A DNA stretch of 64,000 nucleotides. Source: Rubrivivax sp. (GTDB taxonomy: Bacteria; Pseudomonadota; Gammaproteobacteria; Burkholderiales; Burkholderiaceae_C). The notes below the pieces were generated by a model that had not been told where the DNA came from, made no database searches, and was given only the letters and a program-made list of their open reading frames with translations. Location: the NCBI GenBank assembly GCA_026125665.1, contig JAHCKS010000005.1:56128-120127 (forward strand), written 5' to 3'. A program made the position numbers and the translations under genes. Numbering within the stretch: the stretch's first letter is position 1; the number at the start of each line of letters is the position of its first letter. This document shows positions 56,412-64,000 of the stretch, in pieces.

Positions 56412-57557
56412 TCACGGCGGGCTCGCGCGGCCGCGCAACAACGCCTCGGGGTGGCGTTCCAGCAGCTCGGCCAGGTCGCGCAGCGCGCGCGCGGCGCGCG
56501 AGACATCGGCCAGCGCGCGCTCGCCTTGAATGCGCAGGCCCGAGTCCTCGCCGGTGGCGGCGCGCAGCGACTCCGCGGCCTGCGCCACCGCGTCGGCACT
56601 GCGCTGCACCTGCGCCAGCGCCGCGGTGCCGGCCGCCGACAGCGTGCCGACCTGCCCTTGCACCTGAGAAGCGGCGGCAGCCACCTGCTGCGCCATCTGC
56701 TCCGCGCTGCCTGCCAGCTGCGAGGCGCCCTGGCCGACGGCGACGGCGGCACGCTGGCCCTCGCCGAGCGCCACCTGTGCCGAGCGGGACAGCGGCGCCA
56801 CCTCGCGCTCCAGCCGCTCGGCCAGTCGGCGCAGCGCCTCGGCCGCGTCGGCCACGCGCGCCAGCGCACGCGCCGGCTCGGGGCCGCCGAGCAGCTGCCG
56901 CATCGACGACGTCAACGCCGACATGTCGCGCCCGATCTGCCCGAGGTCGAGCCCTTCGAGCTGCGCCTGCAACGACTGCAGCTGCGTCTGCGCCGTCGGC
57001 ACGACCGGCAGCCCGTTCTCCGTTCCGCCGGCGCTGACCCGGGCGGACGCGGCAGCGGCCGGCGGCGCCGCCGCAGCACTCGAAGCGCCCGGGGCCGGCG
57101 CGAGACCCGAGGCGCGCACGACGCGGGTCGCCTCGATGTCGAGGTCCACGTACAGCTGCCCGGTGAGCAGGCTCTGCGTCGCCAGCCGCGCCACCAGCCC
57201 GCGCGCCACGAGCGCGCGCACGAGGCTGCCGCCGGCCGCCGCCGCGGCCGCGTTGCCCGGCCCCTCGCCGCCGAGCAGGGCGCGCAGCGCCGAGCGCTCG
57301 AACTCGGCCGTCACCGGCACCGTCATGCCGCCCGGGCCGGCCGGCGCCAGGTCGACCGCCGTCACCTGACCGACCCGCACGCCGCGAAAGACCACCGGCG
57401 CACCCACCTGCAGGCCATACACCGAGCTCGTGAAGCGCATCAGCGCCCCTTCGCGCGCCACGAAGAAGTGGCCACCGGCCAGCACGACGGCCAGCGCGAG
57501 CAGGCCGAGCCCGACCAGTGCGAACAGGCCCACGCGCCACGGCGCCCCGCCCTTCAT
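56412..57557 (-). CDS. MlaD/MCE-domain lipid transport protein
   Basis: This 381-aa protein has an N-terminal anchor helix (LFALVGLGLLALAVVLAGG), an MCE domain (SSVYGLQVGAPVVFRGVRVG, TGQLYVDLDIEAT) and a long C-terminal Ala/Gln-rich coiled coil (about 200-375). It binds lipids in the periplasm and hands them to or from the permease complex. An Ala/Gly/Pro-rich insert separates the two parts. It is longer than E. coli MlaD, which lacks the coiled coil. A 147-bp gap lies between it and the ATPase gene. Confidence 0.85.
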   Translation of the reverse strand: MKGGAPWRVGLFALVGLGLLALAVVLAGGHFFVAREGALMRFTSSVYGLQVGAPVVFRGVRVGQVTAVDLAPAGPGGMTVPVTAEFERSALRALLGGEGPGNAAAAAAGGSLVRALVARGLVARLATQSLLTGQLYVDLDIEATRVVRASGLAPAPGASSAAAAPPAAAASARVSAGGTENGLPVVPTAQTQLQSLQAQLEGLDLGQIGRDMSALTSSMRQLLGGPEPARALARVADAAEALRRLAERLEREVAPLSRSAQVALGEGQRAAVAVGQGASQLAGSAEQMAQQVAAAASQVQGQVGTLSAAGTAALAQVQRSADAVAQAAESLRAATGEDSGLRIQGERALADVSRAARALRDLAELLERHPEALLRGRASPP

Positions 57558-57704
57558 CGGCGGCCCCCTGCATTCACGCCGCCGCTCAGGGGTGCACGCT
57601 TCGCGCTGTGCGCCGCGGGATGCGCGCTCGGCAGCGGCCCGGTGTGTCTCACTGGAGTACCTTCGCGCTGCGCGCTGCGGCATGCGCCCTTCGGGCGTGC
57701 GGGC

Positions 57705-58511
57705 TCATGCCACCACCCCACGCTGCAGGAAGGCGCGCACCTCGGCCGGGCCGTGGCTCAGCAGGTCGCGCGGCGGGCCGAGGGCGGTCATCGTGTGGGC
57801 GAGCGGGTCGAGGTAGAGGGCGCGGTCGGCCACGGCCATGATGCTGGCGTTCTCGTGGGTCACCATCACGACCGCGGTGCCCAGATGGTGCCTGAGATTG
57901 AGCACCAGCTCGTCCAGCCGCGCGGCGTTCAGCGGGTCGAGGCCCGAGCCGGGCTCGTCGAGGTACAGCAGCTCGGGGTCGAGCGCGAGGGCGCGGGCCA
58001 GCGCCGCACGCTTGCGCATGCCCCCGGAGAGCTGCGCCGGCATCAGGTCGAAGCCACCGTCCAGCCCGACGAGCGCCAGCTTGAAGCGCGCGCGCCGACG
58101 CCGCTCGGCCGAGCCGAGGCGCGTGAACAGGCGCATCGGGAACATGATGTTCTCGCCCAGCGACATCGAGCTCCACAGCGCGCCCGCCTGGAACATCACG
58201 CCGAAGCGGCGTCGCAGCGCCGCCAGCTCGGCCGCGTCGCCACGGTGCAGGTCGTGCCCTGCGTAGAGCACCTGCCCGGCCACCGGCCGCTCGAGGCCGA
58301 CGAGGTGCCGCACCAGCGTGCTCTTGCCGCAGCCGCTCGGCCCCATCACCGCCAGCACCTCGCCGGCGCGGATGTCGAACTCGAGCCCCGACTGCACGAC
58401 GAGGTTGCCGGCGGCCACGGCGAGGCCGCGCACCTGCACCAGCACGTCGGGCCCCAGGGTCGACCGCGTCTGCGGTGCGGGCTCGCCGAGCGGCAGCTGC
58501 GGGGTCTGCAT
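57705..58511 (-). CDS. ABC transporter ATP-binding protein (MlaF-like)
   Basis: This 268-aa ATPase has Walker A MGPSGCGKST, signature LSGGMRKRAALARAL, Walker B LLYLDEPGSGLD and switch VMVTHENAS. The LSGGM(R)KR wording is typical of MlaF-type ATPases. It drives phospholipid transport with the permease encoded 6 bp upstream. Confidence 0.9.
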   Translation of the reverse strand: MQTPQLPLGEPAPQTRSTLGPDVLVQVRGLAVAAGNLVVQSGLEFDIRAGEVLAVMGPSGCGKSTLVRHLVGLERPVAGQVLYAGHDLHRGDAAELAALRRRFGVMFQAGALWSSMSLGENIMFPMRLFTRLGSAERRRRARFKLALVGLDGGFDLMPAQLSGGMRKRAALARALALDPELLYLDEPGSGLDPLNAARLDELVLNLRHHLGTAVVMVTHENASIMAVADRALYLDPLAHTMTALGPPRDLLSHGPAEVRAFLQRGVVA

Positions 58512-58517
58512 CGCGCC

Positions 58518-59732
58518 TCAGTACCCCAGGATCGAGAAGACGACCGTGGTGATGCACGCCGCCACCACCATCCACACCAGGCCCTTCACCACCGCCGACG
58601 TGGTGGCCGCGCCCACCGCCTCGGCGCTGCGGCCGGCGTGCAGCCCCTCGCGGCAGCCGGCCAGCGCCACCAGCGCGACGTAGAGCATGGCCTTGAACAG
58701 GCCGATGTTCAGGTGCGTGAAGTCGATCGCGCGGGCGCACTGGTGGAAGTACTCGATCGTCGTCACGCCGTAGCTGCCCACCGCCGCCGGCCAGCCGGCC
58801 ACGATGCCGGCCAGCACGCCGCAGGCGTACAGCGCCGGCGTCATGGCCAGCAACGCCAGCAGGCGCGGCAGCACGAGGTGGCCGATGGGGTCGACGCCGA
58901 GCACGCGCAGCGCGTCGATCTCCTCGCCGGCCTTCATCGTCGCCAGCTGCGCCGCGAAGGCCGAGCCGATGCGCCCGGCGAGGATGACGCCGGTCATCAG
59001 CCCCGACAGCTCGCGCGTCATGCCGATGGCCACGATGTCGGCCAGGTAGTTGTAGGCGCCGATGCGCCCGAGCTGCGCACCGCCCATGTAGGCCAGCATG
59101 AGCCCGACGAGCGCGCAGGTGAGCGCGACGATCGGCAGCGAGCGCGGCCCGGTTTCGTCGAGCTGGTGCAGCACCTCGGCGCCGCGCACCACCGCGCGCC
59201 CGCTCAGCCAGCGCGCGCCGGCCAGGAGCACCTCGCCGAAGAAGGCGACGGTGATCACCGCCTCGCTGGTGTGCGGCAGGGGGATGCGACGGCGCGGCCG
59301 CGGCACGGCCGGTGCGCTCGACAGCGCCGCGCTGTCTTCGGCCAGCACGGCGCGCTGCGGCGAGGCGAGCGCCAGCACCTCGGGCAGGCCCTCGGGCAGC
59401 GCCGGCGGGCCCGGTGTCGACGCCTCCGACGGCCCGTGACCCTGGCCCTGCAGGTCGAGCACCACGCCGCGGTCGGCCAGCTCGCGCTGCAGGTCCCACA
59501 GGCGCGCCGCCAGCGCGATGTCCCAGCTGCCGAGCGCCGCCGCGTCCACGGCCACCATGGCGCCGCGTGGCAGCCCGGCCGGCGGTGGCGGCCAGGCCTG
59601 CTCGCGGCCGCGCCAGTCGCCGGCCAGGTGCAGCACCCAGTGGTCGTCCTCGCGCCGCCAGTCGCAGCGCGGCGCCGCCGCGGGCCCCGCCACGCGCGGC
59701 GACGGCGCGGTCAGGGTCGAGGACATCGCCAT
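58518..59732 (-). CDS. MlaE-like permease with N-terminal STAS-like domain
   Basis: This 404-aa protein combines two parts. Residues about 20-120 resemble a STAS fold (HWVLHLAGDWRG, VDAAALGSWDIALAARLWDL, GVVLDLQGQG), the role played by separate MlaB in E. coli. Residues about 150-404 are the MlaE permease with GEVLLAGARWL, GMTRELSGLMTGVILAGRIG, FAAQLATMKAGEEIDALRVLG and FKAMLYVALVALAGCREG. STAS-permease fusion is seen in other proteobacteria. It is divergent from the disulfide reductase gene. Confidence 0.88.
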   Translation of the reverse strand: MAMSSTLTAPSPRVAGPAAAPRCDWRREDDHWVLHLAGDWRGREQAWPPPPAGLPRGAMVAVDAAALGSWDIALAARLWDLQRELADRGVVLDLQGQGHGPSEASTPGPPALPEGLPEVLALASPQRAVLAEDSAALSSAPAVPRPRRRIPLPHTSEAVITVAFFGEVLLAGARWLSGRAVVRGAEVLHQLDETGPRSLPIVALTCALVGLMLAYMGGAQLGRIGAYNYLADIVAIGMTRELSGLMTGVILAGRIGSAFAAQLATMKAGEEIDALRVLGVDPIGHLVLPRLLALLAMTPALYACGVLAGIVAGWPAAVGSYGVTTIEYFHQCARAIDFTHLNIGLFKAMLYVALVALAGCREGLHAGRSAEAVGAATTSAVVKGLVWMVVAACITTVVFSILGY

Positions 59733-59938
59733 GCGGCAATGATGGCCTCATGCCCGCCGGAAGTCCCGCGCGCGGGGGCCGTGGCGGGGTCATCTCGCCG
59801 CCGGTGTAATGCAGTGCGGCGCGCGCGCGACACCCACGCAGCCGGGCGTCCTTGGCGGCGACGAGCCGCGGCCGGCCCGGGCGCGAGGCCGGGCGGCCCG
59901 GGAAGCCGCACCACAGCCCCTCATGGAAGGAACCCGCG

Positions 59939-61405
59939 ATGCAGACCCTCGACGTCGATGTCGCCATCATCGGAGCCGGCACGGCCGGCATGACGGCCTA
60001 CCGCAGCGCCCGCGCGCACACCGATCGTGTCGTCGTCATCGAGGACGGCCCCTACGGCACCACCTGCGCACGCGTGGGTTGCATGCCGAGCAAGCTGCTC
60101 ATCGCCGCCGCCGAGGCGGCGCACGCGGCGGCCGGGGCCGGCCGCTTCGGCGTCGGCGTGCGACAGGTGAAGGTCGACGGCCGCGCCGTGATGCGGCGCG
60201 TGCAGGGCGAACGCGACCGCTTCGTCGGCTTCGTCGTCGAGGCGGTGCAAGGCTGGCCCGAGGCGCACCGGCTGCGCGGGCGTGCGCGTTTCGTCGACGC
60301 GCGCACGCTGGACGTCGCCGACGCATCGGGCCACGTGCACACCCGCGTGCATGCCGGGCGCACCGTCATCGCCACCGGTTCGCGGCCGGTGGTACCGAAG
60401 GCCTGGCGCGAGGCGGCCGGTGCGCGCCTCGTCGTCAACGACGATGTCTTCGCCTGGGACGACCTGCCGCGTTCGGTGGCCGTGATGGGCACCGGCGTCA
60501 TCGGCCTGGAGCTGGCGCAGGCGCTGCACCGCCTGGGCGTGCGCGTGCGCCTCTACGGCCGCGGCGGTCGCGTCGGGCCGCTCAGCGACCCGGCGCTGCA
60601 GGCGCTGGCGCGCGACATCGTCGCGCGCGAGCTGCCGCTGACGCTCGCCTCGCACCACCTGGAAGTGCGGCCGGCCGGTGGCGGGGACGGCGGCGTCACC
60701 GTGCACAGCATCGACGGCGCGGACCACGCGCACGAGGAGACCTTCGACTGGCTGCTCGCCGCCGCCGGCCGCCACCCGAACGTCGACGGCCTCGGCCTCG
60801 AGCACACCGGCATCGCGCTCGACGACGCCGGCGTGCCGCTGCACGACCGCCGCACCGGCCAGTGCGGCACGAGCCCGGTCTTCGTCGCCGGCGACGCCGC
60901 CGACGAGCGGCCGCTGCTGCACGAGGCCGCCGACGAAGGGCGCATCGCCGGCGACAACGCCGGCCGCTGGCCCGACCTGCGCGTGCGGCCACGCCGCGCG
61001 CCGCTGGCCGTCGTGTTCAGCGACCCGCAGATGATGATCGCCGGCATGAGCCACGCCGAGCTGCGCACGGCCGGCACCCCGTTCGCCACCGGCACCGTCT
61101 CGTTCGACGACCAGGGCCGCAGCCGCGTCATCGGCCGCAACCAGGGCGCGCTGCACGTCTACGCCGAGCAGGGCAGCGGCCGCTTCCTGGGCGCGGAGAT
61201 GATCGGCCCGGCCGCCGAGCACCTCGGCCACCTGCTCTCGTGGAGCGCACAGCGCGGCGACACGGTGCAGCAGATGCTCGACAGCCCCTTCTACCACCCG
61301 GTCATCGAGGAAGGCCTGCGCACGGCGCTGCGCCACCTGCAGCGCGAGCTGCGCATGGGGCCGGTGCCGGTGGAGCGATGTCTCGATTGCGGGCCGGGGG
61401 CATAG
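59939..61405 (+). CDS. Class I flavin disulfide reductase (dihydrolipoamide dehydrogenase-like)
   Basis: GGAAGGAA precedes the ATG. The 488-aa protein has an FAD site (IIGAGTAGMTAYRSA), redox pair Cys43/Cys48 in GTTCARVGCMPSK, an NAD(P) site (VAVMGTGVIGLELAQAL), FVAGDAAD, and C-terminal FYHPVIEEG supplying the His-Glu dyad. It transfers electrons from NAD(P)H to a disulfide. No lipoyl, E2 or mercury genes are nearby, so it is not part of a local 2-oxoacid complex. Proteins of this type (STHA/LpdA-like) often reduce other disulfides. Substrate is unknown. Confidence 0.85.
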   Translation: MQTLDVDVAIIGAGTAGMTAYRSARAHTDRVVVIEDGPYGTTCARVGCMPSKLLIAAAEAAHAAAGAGRFGVGVRQVKVDGRAVMRRVQGERDRFVGFVVEAVQGWPEAHRLRGRARFVDARTLDVADASGHVHTRVHAGRTVIATGSRPVVPKAWREAAGARLVVNDDVFAWDDLPRSVAVMGTGVIGLELAQALHRLGVRVRLYGRGGRVGPLSDPALQALARDIVARELPLTLASHHLEVRPAGGGDGGVTVHSIDGADHAHEETFDWLLAAAGRHPNVDGLGLEHTGIALDDAGVPLHDRRTGQCGTSPVFVAGDAADERPLLHEAADEGRIAGDNAGRWPDLRVRPRRAPLAVVFSDPQMMIAGMSHAELRTAGTPFATGTVSFDDQGRSRVIGRNQGALHVYAEQGSGRFLGAEMIGPAAEHLGHLLSWSAQRGDTVQQMLDSPFYHPVIEEGLRTALRHLQRELRMGPVPVERCLDCGPGA

Positions 61406-61463
61406 GGCATGGTCATGCAACCGACGTCGCAGTCGATGGACGAGGGACCGGTCTGATCACGGC

Positions 61464-61505
61464 GCACTCGGTCGGCCGCACTCGGTCGCCCGCACTCGGT
61501 TGGCC
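61464..61505. repeat. Three tandem 14-bp repeats
   Basis: GCACTCGGTCGGCC, GCACTCGGTCGCCC and GCACTCGGTTGGCC lie head to tail directly before the long hairpin. They may be a protein-binding array or slippage products. Confidence 0.7.
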
Positions 61506-61512
61506 AGTGGCG

Positions 61513-61547
61513 GGATCGGGCCGACGGGGTGCCCGTCGGCCCGATCC
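61513..61547. terminator. Perfect 16-bp hairpin with 3-nt loop
   Basis: GGATCGGGCCGACGGG (61513-61528) and CCCGTCGGCCCGATCC (61532-61547) are exact reverse complements around GTG. It lies 107 bp after the reductase stop. Stem strength suits a terminator or attenuator, but no T-run follows on either strand. Confidence 0.55.
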
Positions 61548-61590
61548 GGCACCCGCAGTGGCCTCCCATCGAAGACAGACCACGGTGCCA

Positions 61591-61705
61591 CGCCAAGGCC
61601 GTCGGGTGGTCGGTGCAGCGAAATCAAGGGGGCATCGAGGGGACCAGCGAAGCTGGGCCGCTCGAAGAGGACATTCGCGGAGCCGACCACCCGGCGGCCT
61701 TGGCG
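61591..61705. repeat. 23-bp inverted repeat enclosing a small hairpin; possible structured RNA
   Basis: Arms 61591-61613 and 61683-61705 pair over 23 positions. The only non-Watson-Crick position becomes G-U in plus-strand RNA but A-C in minus-strand RNA. The interior holds a CCAGC-GAA-GCTGG hairpin. This favours a plus-strand structured RNA, or a small palindromic repeat. Confidence 0.5.
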
Positions 61706-61846
61706 CGCTGCGGCCTCGGTACGCTGTGCGCAGGTGCTGCGACCACGAATGCTGCTGCAGAGTGCCAGCCGCTCCAAGGGCCCTCGCCTTACGACGTCAG
61801 GTGAGTGCGAGTTCGCGCCAGGCGGCCAGTCGCGCCGGCGCGCGCG

Positions 61847-63331
61847 TCAGCCGAACTCGTAGTCGCGCGCGAAGGCCTCGGCCCGCCCCTGCGCTTGCAC
61901 GCGCCGGACGTACTCCCGCGTGAAGCCGGGCCAGATGGCGGTGATGCGGCCGTCGGGCGCGCGGTACCAGCTGCGGCAGGCACTCCACACCGAGCCCGCC
62001 AGCCGCCCGGCGAGCTCGTCGTTGAAGCGGCGCATCACGCCTTCGCGCACGGCGAGCCAGCGCACGCCTCGCCGCTCGCGCTCGGCCATCGCGCGCAGCA
62101 CGAAACGAACGCCCGGCTCGACGAACAGCAGCGTCGACGTGTGCCCGGTCGCCGTGTTCGGCCCGAGCATCAGCCACAGGTTCGGGAAACCCGCCACCGC
62201 GAGGCCGAGGTGCGCCTCGGGACCGGCCGCCCAGGCCTCGGCGAGCGTGCGGCCGCCTGTGCCGGTGATCGGCAGCGTCACCGAGTGCTGCACGTCGAAG
62301 CCGGTGGCGCACACCAGCACGTCGAAGGCGCGCTCGCGGCCATCGGCGGTGACGAGGCCGCCCGGCGTGGCGCGCTCGATCGCCTCGGTGACGAGCTCGA
62401 CGTGCGGCTGCGCGATCGCCGGGAAGTAGTCGTTCGCGTAGATGATGCGCTTGCAGCCGAGCGGGTACGCCGGCGTCAGCCGCGCGCGCAGGGACGGCTC
62501 GCGCACCTGGCGGTGCAGGTGCGCGAGCGCCGCCCGCTGCATGGCGCGGCGCGCCGCGCTGCCTTCGTCGAAGCCGCGCCGGCCCCACTCGAGCACGTGG
62601 TACCAGAAGGCGCGCACGGCGGCCGCCCAGGGCGGCAGGCGGGCCAGCAGCGCATCCGGCGCTCCGTAGCGGCGGTCCAGGCGTGGCAGCACCCAGTTGG
62701 CGGTGCGCTGGAACAGGCTCACCTGCGCCGCTTCGCGGGCGACGGGCGCGAGCAGCTGGCTCGCCGTGGAGCCGGTACCGATGACGGCCACGCGCTTGCC
62801 GGCCAGCGGCACGGTCGCATCCCAGCGCGCCGAGTGCAGGCGTGCGCCGGCGAAGCCCTCGAGGCCTTCGATCGACGGCCAGCGCGGCACCGACAGCGGG
62901 CCGGTGCTGCAGACGAAGTGGCGCGCGACGAACAAATCGCCGCGGTCGGTCTGCAGCCGCCAACGGCCCGTGCCCGCGTCGAAGCGGGCGTCGACGAGGC
63001 GCCTGCCGAAACGGCAGTGCGCGAGCACGCCGTGCGTCTCGGCCACCCGCTGCATGTAGGCCTGGATCTCGGCCGCGGACGCGAAGCGCCGGCTCCAGTG
63101 CGGGTTGGGCGCGAACGAGAAGGAGTAGAGCGGCGCCGGCACGTCGACGTGCGCGCCGGGGTATCGGTTGTCCCACCACGTGCCGCCGAGGCCGGCGGAC
63201 TGCTCGACGATGACGAAGTCGTGCCGGCCCGCCGCCTTCAGGCCCACCGCCATGGCCAGGCCGGACATGCCGGCGCCGAGGATGACCACCTCGTGCATGG
63301 CCTGCGGGCCATCCGGACGGTGGGCGGGCAT
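61847..63331 (-). CDS. Flavin-containing monooxygenase (Baeyer-Villiger type)
   Basis: This 494-aa protein has FAD site GAGMSG (19-24), GTWWDNRYPGAHVD, the Baeyer-Villiger fingerprint F-x-G-x3-H-x3-W (FAGARLHSARWD), an NADPH site GTGSTASQ and the late CATGFD block. Such enzymes insert oxygen into ketones or oxidise hydroxylated aromatics and heteroatoms using NADPH and O2. The start at 63331 is used; MHEVVILG at 63298 is equally possible, and neither has a clear ribosome-binding site. The substrate is unknown. Confidence 0.85.
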   Translation of the reverse strand: MPAHRPDGPQAMHEVVILGAGMSGLAMAVGLKAAGRHDFVIVEQSAGLGGTWWDNRYPGAHVDVPAPLYSFSFAPNPHWSRRFASAAEIQAYMQRVAETHGVLAHCRFGRRLVDARFDAGTGRWRLQTDRGDLFVARHFVCSTGPLSVPRWPSIEGLEGFAGARLHSARWDATVPLAGKRVAVIGTGSTASQLLAPVAREAAQVSLFQRTANWVLPRLDRRYGAPDALLARLPPWAAAVRAFWYHVLEWGRRGFDEGSAARRAMQRAALAHLHRQVREPSLRARLTPAYPLGCKRIIYANDYFPAIAQPHVELVTEAIERATPGGLVTADGRERAFDVLVCATGFDVQHSVTLPITGTGGRTLAEAWAAGPEAHLGLAVAGFPNLWLMLGPNTATGHTSTLLFVEPGVRFVLRAMAERERRGVRWLAVREGVMRRFNDELAGRLAGSVWSACRSWYRAPDGRITAIWPGFTREYVRRVQAQGRAEAFARDYEFG

Positions 63332-63369
63332 GGCGGCATTCTGCCGCCGCGACGGAGCCGGTCAGGTCG

Positions 63370-63984
63370 TCACAGCGGCACGCGGGCGTGCACGACGCTG
63401 GCGTCGAACGGATCGCCGTGCAGCACGGCGCCGAGGCGGCGCATCAGCGCCAGCATCGGCCCGTTGTCGGCGAGCACACTGCCGCGCAGCACGCCGATGC
63501 CCTGGGCCCGCGCATGTCGTCCCAGGCGCTGCATCAGCGCGGCGGCCAGGCCCACGCCTTGCCAGTCATCGGCGACCACGATGGCGAACTCGGCTTCGCC
63601 TCCGGCGAGATCGTCGTCGACGCCGTCGCCGTGGGCGTCGTCGCTGTCGGCCTCGCTGGGCGCGTGCGCGTCGCCGGCGCGCACATAACGCGCCTCCGCG
63701 ACGAGGCGCGCCGCGCCATCCGCGCAGCCCGCTTCGGCCACGATGGCGACATGCTGGCGCTGGTCCACCGCCGTCAGCGCGCGCAGCGCCGCGGGCGGCA
63801 GGTGCTTCAGCGCACCGTGGAAGCGGCGGCGGCGCGATTGCGGCGACAGGGCCTCGACGAAGGCCTGAGCCGCCGGCGCGTCGGCCGCATGCACGGGCCG
63901 CACGCGCACGCAGCGGCCGTCGCGCAGCGTCAGACGAGCGACGAGCGGCGCGACCCTGTCGCGCCAGGCCGCCGCCGACCCCAC
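63370..63984 (-). CDS. GNAT-family acetyltransferase (start possibly outside window)
   Basis: This protein of at least 204 aa has an acetyltransferase core with DGRCVRVRPVHAADAPA at the N-terminus and DDWQGVGLAAALMQRLGRHA as the acetyl-CoA loop (Q-x-x-G-x-A variant). A very acidic insert (DSDDAHGDGVDDD) interrupts the sheet near residue 115. The GTG at 63984 is the first start in the window, but the frame stays open to the edge, so the true start may lie beyond it. The acceptor is unknown. Confidence 0.75.
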   Translation of the reverse strand: MGSAAAWRDRVAPLVARLTLRDGRCVRVRPVHAADAPAAQAFVEALSPQSRRRRFHGALKHLPPAALRALTAVDQRQHVAIVAEAGCADGAARLVAEARYVRAGDAHAPSEADSDDAHGDGVDDDLAGGEAEFAIVVADDWQGVGLAAALMQRLGRHARAQGIGVLRGSVLADNGPMLALMRRLGAVLHGDPFDASVVHARVPL

Positions 63985-64000
63985 TTCCGGCGGCCACGTG

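Larger units (their letters stand above)
61406..61846. other. Gene-free stretch with tandem and inverted repeats (441 bp)
   Basis: It lies between convergent stops. No open frame here resembles a known protein. It holds three 14-bp tandem copies (61464-61505), a 16-bp perfect hairpin (61513-61547) and a 23-bp inverted repeat with a 69-nt interior (61591-61705). The structures are listed separately. Confidence 0.7.

Noticed and set aside
56292-59993. Open frame of more than 1,200 codons on the plus strand across the lipid transport operon
   Set aside because: It lies antisense to four genes with clear motifs (MCE, ABC ATPase, MlaE, PqiC-like) and has the same shadow composition.
59939-61405. 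Mercuric reductase
   Set aside because: There is no N-terminal metal-binding domain, no C-terminal vicinal Cys pair and no mer genes nearby. The C-terminus has the His-Glu dyad of lipoamide-type reductases.
61529-61804. Small plus-strand open frame (91 codons) in the gene-free stretch
   Set aside because: It overlaps the hairpin and the inverted repeat, has no ribosome-binding site and shows no motif. It is more likely chance.

Overview
The window is very GC-rich, densely coded DNA with short intergenic gaps and many overlapping stop/start codons (TGATG, ATGA, GTGA). The gene content points to a betaproteobacterium of the order Burkholderiales, in the Rubrivivax/Leptothrix/Methylibium-like branch. 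That assignment is inferred from gene families and base composition; no rRNA or tRNA gene is visible.

Region A (1-2506) holds two divergent, paralogous surface lipoproteins with low-complexity Pro/Ser or Pro/Thr linkers. The first runs off the left edge.

Region B (2576-26336, all minus strand) is an 18-gene leftward exopolysaccharide/exosortase A operon. From its head (right) to its tail (left) it runs: export lipoprotein, chain-length protein, tyrosine autokinase with a Tyr-Gly tail, outer-membrane barrel, exosortase-associated ATPase, polysaccharide deacetylase, FemAB-like protein, glycosyltransferase, exosortase A fused to EpsI, nucleotide-sugar dehydrogenase, a formyltransferase-deacetylase fusion, glycosyltransferase, amidotransferase, two more glycosyltransferases, a CapK-like adenylate-forming enzyme, an O-antigen-ligase-like protein and a third deacetylase. 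A sigma-54 promoter that matches the consensus at every defined position lies upstream (26724-26739).

Region C (26902-38991, plus strand) begins with a four-gene cassette: a small Cys-containing protein with an Arg-Arg export signal, a PqqD-like peptide chaperone, an HPr-kinase-like kinase and a nucleotidyltransferase. The priming sugar transferase, the PrsK/PrsR two-component pair, the PrsT TPR lipoprotein and a trypsin-like protease follow. PrsR is a sigma-54 activator, so it is the obvious candidate to drive the promoter of region B.

Region D (39042-44422) holds a UDP-uronate-type epimerase (probably still EPS), a GGDEF protein, a LuxR-type regulator and a LysR regulator divergent from an alpha/beta hydrolase.

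Region E (44595-55557) is a selenium island. It carries an M16 peptidase, selD, senB, senA and egtD (all steps from histidine and selenide to selenoneine), a PhnCDEE-like ABC transporter that may import a selenium oxyanion, and an uncharacterised ATP-grasp enzyme.

Region F (55663-63984) holds an Mla/PqiC-type lipid transport operon whose permease carries a fused STAS-like domain, a class I flavin disulfide reductase, a 441-bp gene-free stretch rich in palindromes, a Baeyer-Villiger-type monooxygenase and a GNAT protein at the right edge.
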